Assembly: GCA_043820045.1 (NCBI GenBank)
Contig: JBDREF010000394.1
Location: forward strand, 1-13,507
DNA from: JBDREF01 sp043820045
GTDB lineage: Bacteria; Planctomycetota; Phycisphaerae; Sedimentisphaerales; Anaerobacaceae
Length of the DNA: 13,507 nt
Reading direction: 5' to 3'
Position 1 is the stretch's first letter, and every line of letters starts with the position of its first letter. Positions 6,941-13,507 of this stretch are shown here, piece after piece. A program made the position numbers and the translations under genes. The notes under the pieces are model-generated. The model worked only from the letters and a program-made list of their open reading frames with translations. It did no database searches and was not told the origin of the DNA.

Positions 6941-7975
6941 ATGGCTGGAGAATACCGCTTTTCATTCGGTCCCTGGAACATTCACGAAGGTTCGGACCCA
7001 TTCGGGCCAACGGTCAGGAACAGTGTCACGTTCGGCAAAAAGCTGAAACTATACAAGCAATTAGGCTTTGACGGCGTGCAGTTTCACGATGACGACGCAG
7101 TACCGGACATGGACAACCTGAGCCCGCAGCAGATTATCAAGAAAGCCGAGGAAGTACGCTCTATGCTCGAGAGCGAAGGTTTGGCCGCTGAATTTGTCGC
7201 TCCCCGGCTGTGGGAAGGGCCCCGCACGATAGACGGAGCTTACACGTCCAACGATCCTGCCTGCCGCGAATATGCAAAAGAGCGCAGCCGGCGGACGCTC
7301 GACATCACCGCCGCGCTCGACTGCAAACTGGTCGTTCTGTGGCTGGCCCGCGAAGGCACATATATCCGCGAGGCCAAGGACAGCAAGGTCGCCGTACAGA
7401 GAATCGTGGAAGCCATCAACGACATGCTCGATTACAACAAGAACGCTAAGATTGCAATTGAGCCCAAGCCCAATGAGCCGATGGACCATGCCTATATCCC
7501 CACTACCGGGCATGCAGTCGCCGTCAGTTATCTTACGAACGAGCCGGACCGCGTTGGGGTCAATATCGAGACGGCCCACGCAATCCTTGCCGGCATGGAT
7601 CCGTCGGATGAGATGGGGTTTGCCCTCGCTTATGACAAATTGTTTACCGTGCACCTGAACGATCAGAACGGCCTGAAATTCGACGAGGACAAGACTTTCG
7701 GCTCCGTGGACCTGCGAAGGGCTTTCAACCAGGTCCGCATACTCGACAAGTACGATTTCGGCAAACGCGGCGAGTTCGTGGGTCTGGACGTCAAGGCAAT
7801 GCGAACCCAGAAACAGGAAGCAGCCACGAAGCATCTGTCCAACAGCAGGGCAATCTTCCTGCGACTGGTCGAGCTTGTTCGAAGTCTGGACACAAAGAAG
7901 GCCGAGAAGCTCATCGCCGAGCGGGATTACGAAGAACTGGACATGCTGATAATAAATCATTTGATGGGCAAGTAA
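6941..7975 (+). CDS. Xylose-isomerase-family TIM-barrel sugar isomerase
   Basis: The 344-residue protein aligns by eye with actinobacterial class I D-xylose isomerase (XylA, about 388 residues) along most of its length; it is somewhat short at the C-terminus. Conserved positions include 'FHDDD' with H49 and D52 (H54/D57 in Streptomyces), W134 (W137), 'IEPKPNEP' with E174 and K176 (E181/K183), 'NIETAH' with E210 and H213 (E217/H220), D248 and D250 (D255/D257), and 'LDVKAMRT' with D283 (D287). The metal ligand D245 is H238 here, in a gap-free alignment of 'LFTVHLNDQNG'. Such enzymes interconvert aldoses and ketoses through a two-metal hydride shift; the His substitution leaves the substrate open. 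An AAGGAG at 6928-6933 precedes the ATG by 7 bases, and the gap to the upstream gene is 23 bases. There is no signal peptide, so it is cytoplasmic. Confidence 0.86.
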   Translation: MAGEYRFSFGPWNIHEGSDPFGPTVRNSVTFGKKLKLYKQLGFDGVQFHDDDAVPDMDNLSPQQIIKKAEEVRSMLESEGLAAEFVAPRLWEGPRTIDGAYTSNDPACREYAKERSRRTLDITAALDCKLVVLWLAREGTYIREAKDSKVAVQRIVEAINDMLDYNKNAKIAIEPKPNEPMDHAYIPTTGHAVAVSYLTNEPDRVGVNIETAHAILAGMDPSDEMGFALAYDKLFTVHLNDQNGLKFDEDKTFGSVDLRRAFNQVRILDKYDFGKRGEFVGLDVKAMRTQKQEAATKHLSNSRAIFLRLVELVRSLDTKKAEKLIAERDYEELDMLIINHLMGK

Positions 7976-7999
7976 AACCACAAGGAGGTACCTCGGAGT

Positions 8000-8767
8000 A
8001 TGGCTACGACGAATGGGAAGATCGTATTGAGTTTAGGCGCGCATCCCGACGATGCGGAGTTTTTCTGCGCGGGGACACTTGCATTGCTGCGAGAAAAGGG
8101 CTGGCAGATTCATATTGCCACAATGGCGCCGGGCGATTGCGGGACAGTGCAGTACGGCAGAGAAGAGATCAGCAGGATTCGCAGGGCCGAAGCCGCCAAA
8201 GCGGCGGCCATGTTGGACGGCAGCTATCATTGTCTCGAATGCGGCGACATTTTCATTCTGTATGACAGGCCAACCCTGCTCAAGGCCATTGAGTTGCTGC
8301 GAAAAGTGCGCCCCACAATTGTCTTTACGACGAGCCCTTCGGACTACATGGTCGACCACGAAATGGCCAGCAAGCTCGCTCAAACAGCGTGCTTTGCCTG
8401 CGGGGTCGTGAATGTCGAAACGCCCGGCGCAGAGCCGTTCGAGCCGATACCTTACCTGTACTACATGGACCCGGCGGACCATAAGGATAAATTCGGCGTC
8501 GAGATTAAGCCGGGCACCATAGTCGATATAAGCGATGTGATGGACGCCAAAGAGAAGATGCTGTGCTGCCATGAAAGCCAGCGGCATTGGCTCATGACAC
8601 ACCACGGAATGGATGAGTACGTCAACATAATGAAGGCGTCCGGCGAAAAGAGAGGCCGGCAGATAGGCTCTGCGTTCGCCGAAGGCTTCCGGCAGCATTT
8701 GGGCCACGCATACCCGCAGGACAATATTCTCAGAGCTGAACTCGGCGATCTGGTACATACATTATAA
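8000..8767 (+). CDS. PIG-L / LmbE family N-deacetylase
   Basis: The 255-residue product has the zinc-binding 'AHPDD' motif (H15, D17, D18) after the first strand, which defines the PIG-L/LmbE family. These enzymes remove acetyl groups from N-acetylglucosamine-type sugars, as in BshB1, MshB and GlcNAc-PI deacetylase. The distal metal site is 'SDYMVDHEMA' (D119, H120); the family's common 'HPDH' has Met in place of the first His. Downstream, 'KEKMLCCHESQ' (184-194) and 'SAFAEGF' (224-230) match the K-x-x-x-SQ and AEAF blocks of BshB1-like proteins. A full AAGGAGGT lies at 7982-7989, 10 bases before ATG 8000. No signal peptide is present. It directly precedes a NagB-like gene, which argues for deacetylation of an amino sugar rather than bacillithiol or mycothiol synthesis, since no glycosyltransferase or cysteine ligase is nearby. 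Confidence 0.88.
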   Translation: MATTNGKIVLSLGAHPDDAEFFCAGTLALLREKGWQIHIATMAPGDCGTVQYGREEISRIRRAEAAKAAAMLDGSYHCLECGDIFILYDRPTLLKAIELLRKVRPTIVFTTSPSDYMVDHEMASKLAQTACFACGVVNVETPGAEPFEPIPYLYYMDPADHKDKFGVEIKPGTIVDISDVMDAKEKMLCCHESQRHWLMTHHGMDEYVNIMKASGEKRGRQIGSAFAEGFRQHLGHAYPQDNILRAELGDLVHTL

Positions 8768-8778
8768 GGAGATCGGCA

Positions 8779-9708
8779 ATGGCAAGAAAAACCAGCATAT
8801 TAGCGCCGGAATGGTGGGATTATACGACGCTCGATGACGATATTCTCAACGATGCAGCCAAACTCACGGCCGATCATTTGGCCGGTTTGAGCAGGGAAGG
8901 CTTCAAAGTCGTGTTCTACGATACACTTGAGGACTTCTACTTAGCCGAAGCACTTGAATACGTCACTGCATGGAAGCAGGCCACGGCCGATAATCCCGCA
9001 GGAATCTGCGGACCGATCGGCCCGACAGAGCAGCTTCCTCTCGTGGCTCGTATAGTCAACGCCATTGAACTGAATCTTAAGGACGCTCATTTCTGGGGGA
9101 TGGACGAATGGTACCTGGACGGAAAAGAGGCGCCGCGTTCGCATCCGTTGTCTTTCGCCAAAGCGGACATGGAGCTTTGCTTCGACAGGATTAACAAAAA
9201 GCACAGGATGCCGGAGTCCAACATCCACTTTCCGAAGGCCGATACCTCGGAGTATATCAAGAGCTGGGACGGCGTTCGCTGCCTAGTCATGCAGGGCGGC
9301 CAGGGTGATATCAAGCACTGGGCGTTCAACGACCCGCCGAAGCGCGAGGGTAACTACAAGAACGAACCGCCGAGCCCGCAGGAATATTGCCGGCTCACGA
9401 CGCGCGTCGTCGATCTTCACCCGGTGACCGTCATGCAGAACGCACGAACCAGCGGCGGCGGCGTTGTTACAGGCGTACCGACCAAAGCTATTACCGTCGG
9501 GCCCGTGGAGACGTGGAAGGCGGAGAAAGTATCAATATGGCAGGCGGGCACACACGACAATCCTTTCGGCATGAGATTGACGACCCTGATGATAAGCAAG
9601 AAAATCGCCGACAGCGCGGTGCCGATGTCACTGCTCTCCGGCCATCCGAACGTTCAGTTCAACTTCTATCGGCCCGGCATAGGCACATGCGAGGCGGAGA
9701 TGCACTGA
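8779..9708 (+). CDS. Glucosamine-6-phosphate deaminase (NagB)-like protein
   Basis: The 309-residue product belongs to the NagB/RpiA/6-phosphogluconolactonase superfamily. Recognisable blocks are the phosphate-binding-type loop 'GPIGPTEQ' (78-85), 'FWGMDEWY' (105-112, equivalent to the NagB DEY segment), 'SHPLSF' (121-126), 'GGQGDIKHWAFNDPP' (173-187) and 'TKAITVGPVETW' (215-226). NagB converts glucosamine-6-phosphate to fructose-6-phosphate and ammonia. Compared with E. coli NagB 'GVGNDGHIAFNEP', the catalytic D141 is I178 with an Asp one position earlier (D177), H143 is kept (H180) and E148 is D185. The chemistry or substrate may therefore differ. AAGGAG at 8766-8771 overlaps the upstream stop codon, and the gap is only 11 bases, so translation is probably coupled to the deacetylase gene. 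The N-terminus is longer than that of E. coli NagB (266 residues in total). Confidence 0.8.
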   Translation: MARKTSILAPEWWDYTTLDDDILNDAAKLTADHLAGLSREGFKVVFYDTLEDFYLAEALEYVTAWKQATADNPAGICGPIGPTEQLPLVARIVNAIELNLKDAHFWGMDEWYLDGKEAPRSHPLSFAKADMELCFDRINKKHRMPESNIHFPKADTSEYIKSWDGVRCLVMQGGQGDIKHWAFNDPPKREGNYKNEPPSPQEYCRLTTRVVDLHPVTVMQNARTSGGGVVTGVPTKAITVGPVETWKAEKVSIWQAGTHDNPFGMRLTTLMISKKIADSAVPMSLLSGHPNVQFNFYRPGIGTCEAEMH

Positions 9709-9745
9709 TTCGACATTGAAAACACCCTTTTATGAAGACAGCAAT

Positions 9746-10951
9746 ATGGCTACCGATGTACTGATTCTAAATACGGCCGTAGCGGATTTGCGAAGGCCCG
9801 ACTTCGAATTCGCCGATGAGCTGGTCGGCAAGGGCGGTCTGGCAAAGTGCAAAACCGAGGACATGCCTGACTATTCGCAGCGGCAATTAGCCGAATGGAT
9901 CGAGCAGGGTTTCGCAACAGCAGGCGGACCCGGCAATTCCGCGCCGCTGATCGCAAGGACAGGATTGAAAGTTGCCGTCGGCGTGAACCTCGGCAAAGGC
10001 GACTGCGACGGCATGGATGCGCAGGGCCGATTTTTCTACGATGTGATGATTGCCAACGGCATCGATATGTCGGCAACTCATATACATCCCAGTCTGCCCA
10101 CGGGAACGACGTTTATCCATAGTACCTCGGGCGAAGACAGAGGAGGCATCGCATATTTTCCCAATGCCAATAATGACTTCGACTTCCAAACATTCAAGCC
10201 CGCCGTCGAAAGGCTGCGGCCCCGTGTCGTTTATTACATGTACTCAGGTCTGTCCGACAGGGGCGACGCCAATGGTGGACGGGACCTGGCCGAGTTCATC
10301 AAATGGTGTCGCAACCACGGCGCAGTGACAATCGTGGACAGCCACACCTTGACGGGCAATCCTCATAAGCTGATTGAGCAAGGTGTCGCAATAAAAGAGT
10401 ACCGGCTTCTGGAGCCGCTTCTGCCCGAAGTTGATTTGTTCTTTACTTCCTGCGATGAGGCAAAGCTCATTGAGAATACTCTTGCCCCGGGACGAAACTG
10501 GAGCGATTTCAGAGAGCATGAAAACGACGTGCACTTTCTTCAATTTCTGACGGAGAAGTTCTGGCGAAACGATGACAGAACCAAGCTGTTCGGCGTAACT
10601 GTCAGCAGCGGCGCTTATGAACGGCACGTCTGTCGGGACGGAACCATTGGCGGTCCGAACAGAATCGAATCTCGATTCATGGCCGGCGAGGTGGTTGACC
10701 TCGTCGGGGCCGGAGACTCATTCAGGGCGGGACTTATTGCGTATATTGCATCAGGCCTGGACCAGTTCAGGGCCGGCTCGATGGACTTCACCGAGGCCGT
10801 ACAGATGAGTAATCTGTCCGCATCGCTCTTCATCAAAGCGCCGCTCGGAGACAGATACGGCAACATCAAAGCATACGGCAAAATGCTCGAAGTGGTACGC
10901 AGCAGGACAGCTTATCAGAGTTTTGACGCACTGCGCAAAGCTTTGAGTTAG
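9746..10951 (+). CDS. PfkB / ribokinase family carbohydrate kinase
   Basis: The 401-residue product shows the two PfkB landmarks: the Gly-rich substrate-side motif 'GGPGNSA' (60-66) followed by 'TGLKVAVGVNLGKGDCDG' (72-89), and the C-terminal ATP/anion-hole motif 'VDLVGAGDSFRAGL' (317-330) with catalytic base D324. Such kinases phosphorylate fructose, ribose, 2-keto-3-deoxygluconate, inosine or sugar phosphates. It is longer than usual (about 300-330), with extra sequence around 30-55 and 250-280. The Mg-associated NxxE motif reads 'SCDE' (235-238), and the 'GxxG' before the ATP loop reads 'SSGA' (287-290). The ATG at 9746 is preferred because it opens the first strand directly; an in-frame TTG at 9716 would add 10 residues. 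Neither start has a strong Shine-Dalgarno. Within the operon it would supply the phosphorylation step, but its substrate is not readable. Confidence 0.84.
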   Translation: MATDVLILNTAVADLRRPDFEFADELVGKGGLAKCKTEDMPDYSQRQLAEWIEQGFATAGGPGNSAPLIARTGLKVAVGVNLGKGDCDGMDAQGRFFYDVMIANGIDMSATHIHPSLPTGTTFIHSTSGEDRGGIAYFPNANNDFDFQTFKPAVERLRPRVVYYMYSGLSDRGDANGGRDLAEFIKWCRNHGAVTIVDSHTLTGNPHKLIEQGVAIKEYRLLEPLLPEVDLFFTSCDEAKLIENTLAPGRNWSDFREHENDVHFLQFLTEKFWRNDDRTKLFGVTVSSGAYERHVCRDGTIGGPNRIESRFMAGEVVDLVGAGDSFRAGLIAYIASGLDQFRAGSMDFTEAVQMSNLSASLFIKAPLGDRYGNIKAYGKMLEVVRSRTAYQSFDALRKALS

Positions 10952-10974
10952 GCAATCTCAGAAAGGAAATATCA

Positions 10975-12066
10975 ATGACCAAGAAGGATGCTGGATTTAA
11001 CTGGCCCCTTGGGGGCTGGCAGGACAAAGTTTCAAACCACGCCCAGGTTGGGGGCATTGAGACTTCGATTCTGGATAACGGCTTGGGCAAGGGGACCCGA
11101 ATCGCCTGGATGAATACCGGTGCCGGTCTTCGATATAAGGTGGTCATAGACAGAGGACTGGATATAGTCGATGCTTTCTATAACCAACACAGCCTTGCCT
11201 GGCTCAGCCACGCCGGAGTAACTGCTCCGCGGCCGGATGCCAATACCGGGCTGGAATGGCTTTATTCGTTCGCAGGCGGCTTGTTAACGACCTGCGGCCT
11301 GACGCATATCGGCGGACCCGAAAGCGATGAATTCGGCGAGCGCGGCCTGCACGGACGCATCAGCAACCTTCCGGCTAAGATCGAGTCAATCGTTCAGCCG
11401 GACCTCGCATCGAGAAAGCCGCAGATGGCCATAACCGCCGTCGTGACACAGTCCCGCGTATTCGGGCCGAGCCTGGAACTGAGACGGACCATATCCAGCA
11501 CCATCGGCGAACCGGCCGTCCGAATTCACGATGTAGTCACGAACATCGGCAACACCCCGGCGCCGCACATGATATTGTATCACTGCAACTTCGGCTGGCC
11601 GCTCGTTGACGAAGGGACGGAGATTTTGTGCAAGGGCAAATGGGCCTCGCGCGGATTGGACATGGATAACGCAGTGTTCAACAGCAGCCGCAATTTCCGA
11701 AAGTGTTCGAGACCTATCGACAGTCACAGGGGCGGCGGCGAGGGCTGTGCTTTTATCGACGTCGCCGCCGACGGCAAAGGGATGTGCACCGCCGGTCTTT
11801 ACAACCGAAAACTCTCGCTGGCTCTCGTTCTGAGCTACAGCAAGAAGCAATTGCCCTGGCTGAGTAATTGGCAGCACTGGGGTCCCGGGGAGTACGTCAC
11901 GGCCCTGGAGCCGGGAACAAATCCTCCGATCGGCCAGCGCAAGGCCAGAGAACAGAACAAGCTCATTCACATCGCCCCCGGAAAAAGCAGGACCTACGAA
12001 CTGGAAATGGCGGTACTGACGGACAAGACGCAGATAAGCCGCCTCTTGAAGGCCGCAGGTCAGTAA
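10975..12066 (+). CDS. DUF4432 aldose-1-epimerase-like protein
   Basis: The 363-residue protein matches the DUF4432 group of the galactose-mutarotase-like beta-sandwich superfamily. Signature blocks are 'DRGLDI' (59-64), 'LHGRISNLPA' (125-134), 'LYHCNFGWPLVDEG' (191-204) and 'ALEPGTNPP' (310-318). H126 and H193 correspond in kind to the catalytic histidines, and E312 to the catalytic glutamate of GalM-type epimerases. The family is thought to equilibrate sugar anomers or bind free sugars; few members have known substrates. AAAGGA at 10962-10967 precedes the ATG by 7 bases, 23 bases after the kinase stop. The stop codon is followed after 2 bases by the dehydrogenase start, so these last two genes are probably translationally coupled. 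No signal peptide is present; it should act in the cytoplasm. Confidence 0.83.
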   Translation: MTKKDAGFNWPLGGWQDKVSNHAQVGGIETSILDNGLGKGTRIAWMNTGAGLRYKVVIDRGLDIVDAFYNQHSLAWLSHAGVTAPRPDANTGLEWLYSFAGGLLTTCGLTHIGGPESDEFGERGLHGRISNLPAKIESIVQPDLASRKPQMAITAVVTQSRVFGPSLELRRTISSTIGEPAVRIHDVVTNIGNTPAPHMILYHCNFGWPLVDEGTEILCKGKWASRGLDMDNAVFNSSRNFRKCSRPIDSHRGGGEGCAFIDVAADGKGMCTAGLYNRKLSLALVLSYSKKQLPWLSNWQHWGPGEYVTALEPGTNPPIGQRKAREQNKLIHIAPGKSRTYELEMAVLTDKTQISRLLKAAGQ

Positions 12067-12068
12067 TT

Positions 12069-13346
12069 ATGACGGAACACATATTTACCGGTTTTGGGTT
12101 CGGGCCGATTCAGGCGGGGCTGTTTGCCAAGGAATCGTTCCATAGCGGAAACTTTGCGCGGACCGTCGTGGCCGAGATAGACGCCGAGCTTGTTGACGCC
12201 GTCAGGGCCAACAAGGGAAGCTACTTCGTAAATGTCGCTCGATCCGACGGCATCGAGGCTCTGAAGGTTGACGATGTCGAGCTTCTAAATCCAAATGTCG
12301 CAGAGGACAGGCAAGTCCTTCTGCAAGTCCTGACACAATCGACAGAAATGGCCACCTGCCTGCCAAGCGTGGATTTCTACGGCCTGGGCGGGGCAAACAG
12401 CGTCAACTCACTAATAGCCGAAGGGCTGGCTGGCAGCAGTGCAAAAGCTACGGTCATTTATGCAGCGGAAAACCACAATCATGCAGCAGAGATACTGGAA
12501 AAAGGCGTCGTCGAAAGAACCGGTGACTTCTCAAAGAAGAACGTCCAGTTCCTCAACACCGTAATCGGCAAGATGAGCAGGGTCGTTACCGACCACGCGG
12601 AAATCGCAAACTTGCAACTCAAAACCATCGCCCCCGGCATCGACCGGGCTTTCCTGGTCGAGCAGTTCAACCGAATTCTCGTGAGCCGGACGCGGCTGGC
12701 CAATTTTCAGCCCGGCATCGAAGTCTTTATCGAAAAGGACGATTTGCTTCCATTCGAGGAAGCAAAGCTGTACGGGCACAACGCCATACATTCGCTGCTC
12801 GGCTTCATCGGGTCGGCCAAGGGCGCAACTTCCATGACGGAACTCAAGACTTATAAGGTCGTTATGAAAATGGCAACAGCGGCCTTCATGGAGGAGTCCG
12901 GTGCGGCACTCGTGAAAAAGTATGCACATCTTAACGATGAGCTTTTCACCGAAGCCGGCTTCAAGAGCTATGCCGAAGATCTGCTGGAGCGCATGACTAA
13001 TCCATACCTGGGCGATACTATCGCCAGGGTCACTCGCGATACAGCGCGAAAGCTAAGGATAGATGAGAGGATATTCGGTACGATGCAATTAGCTCTGGAG
13101 CAGGGAATCGAGCCAAAGAACATGGCATTAGGAGCGATGGCCGGCATCGCCCTTCTGCTCGACAAACCCGAAGAAAACAATCTCCCCGCCGATTTGCGCT
13201 TCGGCGATTGGCGCAAAGCAGACGACGACAAAATAACAAGAATCCTTGAATGGCTCTGGAACGGCCGGAAGGTGGACCGTGCGCAAAAGCTCGTTCGATG
13301 TGTACAAGACGCCCGGAAAGATTTGGACATTCTGCTCAGAGCGTAG
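12069..13346 (+). CDS. Mannitol-1-phosphate 5-dehydrogenase-like polyol (phosphate) dehydrogenase
   Basis: The 425-residue product fits the long-chain polyol dehydrogenase family (MtlD, mannitol dehydrogenase, altronate oxidoreductase). The NAD-binding loop is 'GFGFGPIQAG' (8-17), and strand 2 ends in 'VVAEID', with acidic residues typical of NAD preference. 'AAENHNHAA' (132-140) matches the conserved CEN-type segment. The catalytic K-x4-N-x2-H motif is 'KLYGHNAIH', with K233, N238 and H241. 'RMTNPYLGDTIARVTRDTARKL' at about 328-349 matches the MtlD 'RFxNPxLxDxxxRVxRxxxRKL' block. The family interconverts a polyol, often phosphorylated, and a ketose; mannitol-1-phosphate/fructose-6-phosphate is the closest known reaction. 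ATG 12069 is chosen over the longer in-frame start at 11868, which would overlap the upstream gene by 199 bases. There is no clear Shine-Dalgarno; the 2-base gap suggests coupling. It is the last gene of the operon. Confidence 0.82.
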   Translation: MTEHIFTGFGFGPIQAGLFAKESFHSGNFARTVVAEIDAELVDAVRANKGSYFVNVARSDGIEALKVDDVELLNPNVAEDRQVLLQVLTQSTEMATCLPSVDFYGLGGANSVNSLIAEGLAGSSAKATVIYAAENHNHAAEILEKGVVERTGDFSKKNVQFLNTVIGKMSRVVTDHAEIANLQLKTIAPGIDRAFLVEQFNRILVSRTRLANFQPGIEVFIEKDDLLPFEEAKLYGHNAIHSLLGFIGSAKGATSMTELKTYKVVMKMATAAFMEESGAALVKKYAHLNDELFTEAGFKSYAEDLLERMTNPYLGDTIARVTRDTARKLRIDERIFGTMQLALEQGIEPKNMALGAMAGIALLLDKPEENNLPADLRFGDWRKADDDKITRILEWLWNGRKVDRAQKLVRCVQDARKDLDILLRA

Positions 13347-13379
13347 TCTTCTCCGGCTTGAGGGTTCGGCCTTTCTTCT

Positions 13380-13408
13380 TTGACCCCGCAGCTCGTGCAA
13401 CTTATAAT
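13380..13408 (+). promoter_or_regulatory. Strong sigma-70-type promoter of the next transcription unit
   Basis: TTGACC (13380-13385; 5 of 6 consensus) and a perfect TATAAT (13403-13408) are separated by 17 bases. Transcription would begin near 13415, leaving about 23 bases before the ATG at 13438, which follows GAAAGGGA (13425-13432). The stretch between the dehydrogenase stop and this promoter shows no convincing hairpin terminator. Confidence 0.75.
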
Positions 13409-13437
13409 GGCCGCTACCATTTTTGAAAGGGATTACT

Positions 13438-13507
13438 ATGGATTTTGAGTACGATAACAATCCGCAGGGGCAGCCGGAACCGCGGCCGTCAGAGCCCATG
13501 CCCGAAT
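13438..13507 (+). CDS. N-terminal fragment of an unidentified protein (continues past window)
   Basis: An ATG at 13438 follows GAAAGGGA by 5 bases and lies behind a near-consensus promoter. The 23 visible codons encode an acidic, proline- and glutamine-rich, probably disordered start (MDFEYDNNPQGQPEPRPSEP, then MPE). This is too little to identify a family. There is no signal peptide in the visible part. Its own promoter implies that it is regulated separately from the upstream sugar operon. Confidence 0.7.
   Translation, partial: MDFEYDNNPQGQPEPRPSEPMPE

Noticed and set aside
7061..7981. Long minus-strand open frames opposite the isomerase (306 codons), deacetylase (8033-8758) and others
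   Set aside because: They are antisense shadows of GC-biased coding sequence; the plus-strand genes have conserved catalytic motifs and ribosome binding sites.
9716..9745. TTG start at 9716 for the PfkB kinase
   Set aside because: It adds ten residues that do not fit the family N-terminus and has no ribosome binding site; ATG 9746 starts just before the first strand. The matter is not fully settled because ATG 9746 also has only a weak site.
11868..12068. Longer start for the polyol dehydrogenase at 11868
   Set aside because: The extra 67 residues are antifold-like basic sequence read inside the DUF4432 gene; the Rossmann strand begins right after ATG 12069.
13347..13379. Rho-independent terminator after the dehydrogenase gene
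   Set aside because: The stretch is pyrimidine-rich and contains a CCGG/CGGCC pair, but no stem longer than 3 bp followed by a T run could be drawn.
1..13507. tRNA, rRNA, CRISPR array, insertion sequence or prophage
   Set aside because: No cloverleaf with CCA-adjacent arms, no regularly spaced direct repeats, and no transposase, integrase or phage protein was seen on either strand.

Overview
The window looks like a chromosomal piece of a Planctomycetota bacterium, most likely of the Phycisphaerae/Sedimentisphaerales type. This is inferred from the LamG protein, whose LamG domains alternate with repeats carrying 'YYWRVDEVN' and 'VWSF' signatures, a style very common in those genomes. The exported FAD enzyme with an added discoidin domain and the set of small sugar enzymes fit the same picture. 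No rRNA or other taxonomic marker is present, so this stays an inference.

Layout. Positions 1-2169 hold the N-terminal 723 codons of a secreted LamG / fibronectin-III-like protein on the minus strand; its 3' end lies outside the window. A 310-base divergent intergenic region (2170-2479) follows. It contains a promoter candidate for each side and a 20-base near-perfect palindrome that overlaps the rightward -35 box. All genes to the right are on the plus strand: an LpxL/HtrB-type acyltransferase (2480-3424), an exported 1150-residue protein with two FAD-oxidoreductase modules (3465-6917), a xylose-isomerase-family protein (6941-7975), a PIG-L/LmbE deacetylase (8000-8767), a NagB-like protein (8779-9708), a PfkB sugar kinase (9746-10951), a DUF4432 aldose-1-epimerase-like protein (10975-12066) and a mannitol-1-phosphate-dehydrogenase-like protein (12069-13346). 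A strong promoter at 13380-13408 then opens a new transcription unit, of which only 23 codons are visible.

The seven genes from 3465 to 13346 are separated by 2 to 37 bases. All but two have clear Shine-Dalgarno sequences, and no promoter or terminator was seen between them, so they read as one operon. Together they encode redox chemistry outside the cytoplasm, anomer equilibration, aldose/ketose isomerisation, N-deacetylation, amino-sugar deamination or isomerisation, sugar phosphorylation and polyol-phosphate oxidation. That composition suggests catabolism of an N-acetylated or otherwise modified sugar to fructose-6-phosphate-like intermediates. Several enzymes differ from the standard families at active-site positions: a metal-ligand Asp is His in the isomerase, and the catalytic Asp/Glu positions are changed in the NagB-like protein. 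The substrate may therefore not be the textbook one. No transporter, glycoside hydrolase or regulator is visible here, and the substrate cannot be named from this sequence.
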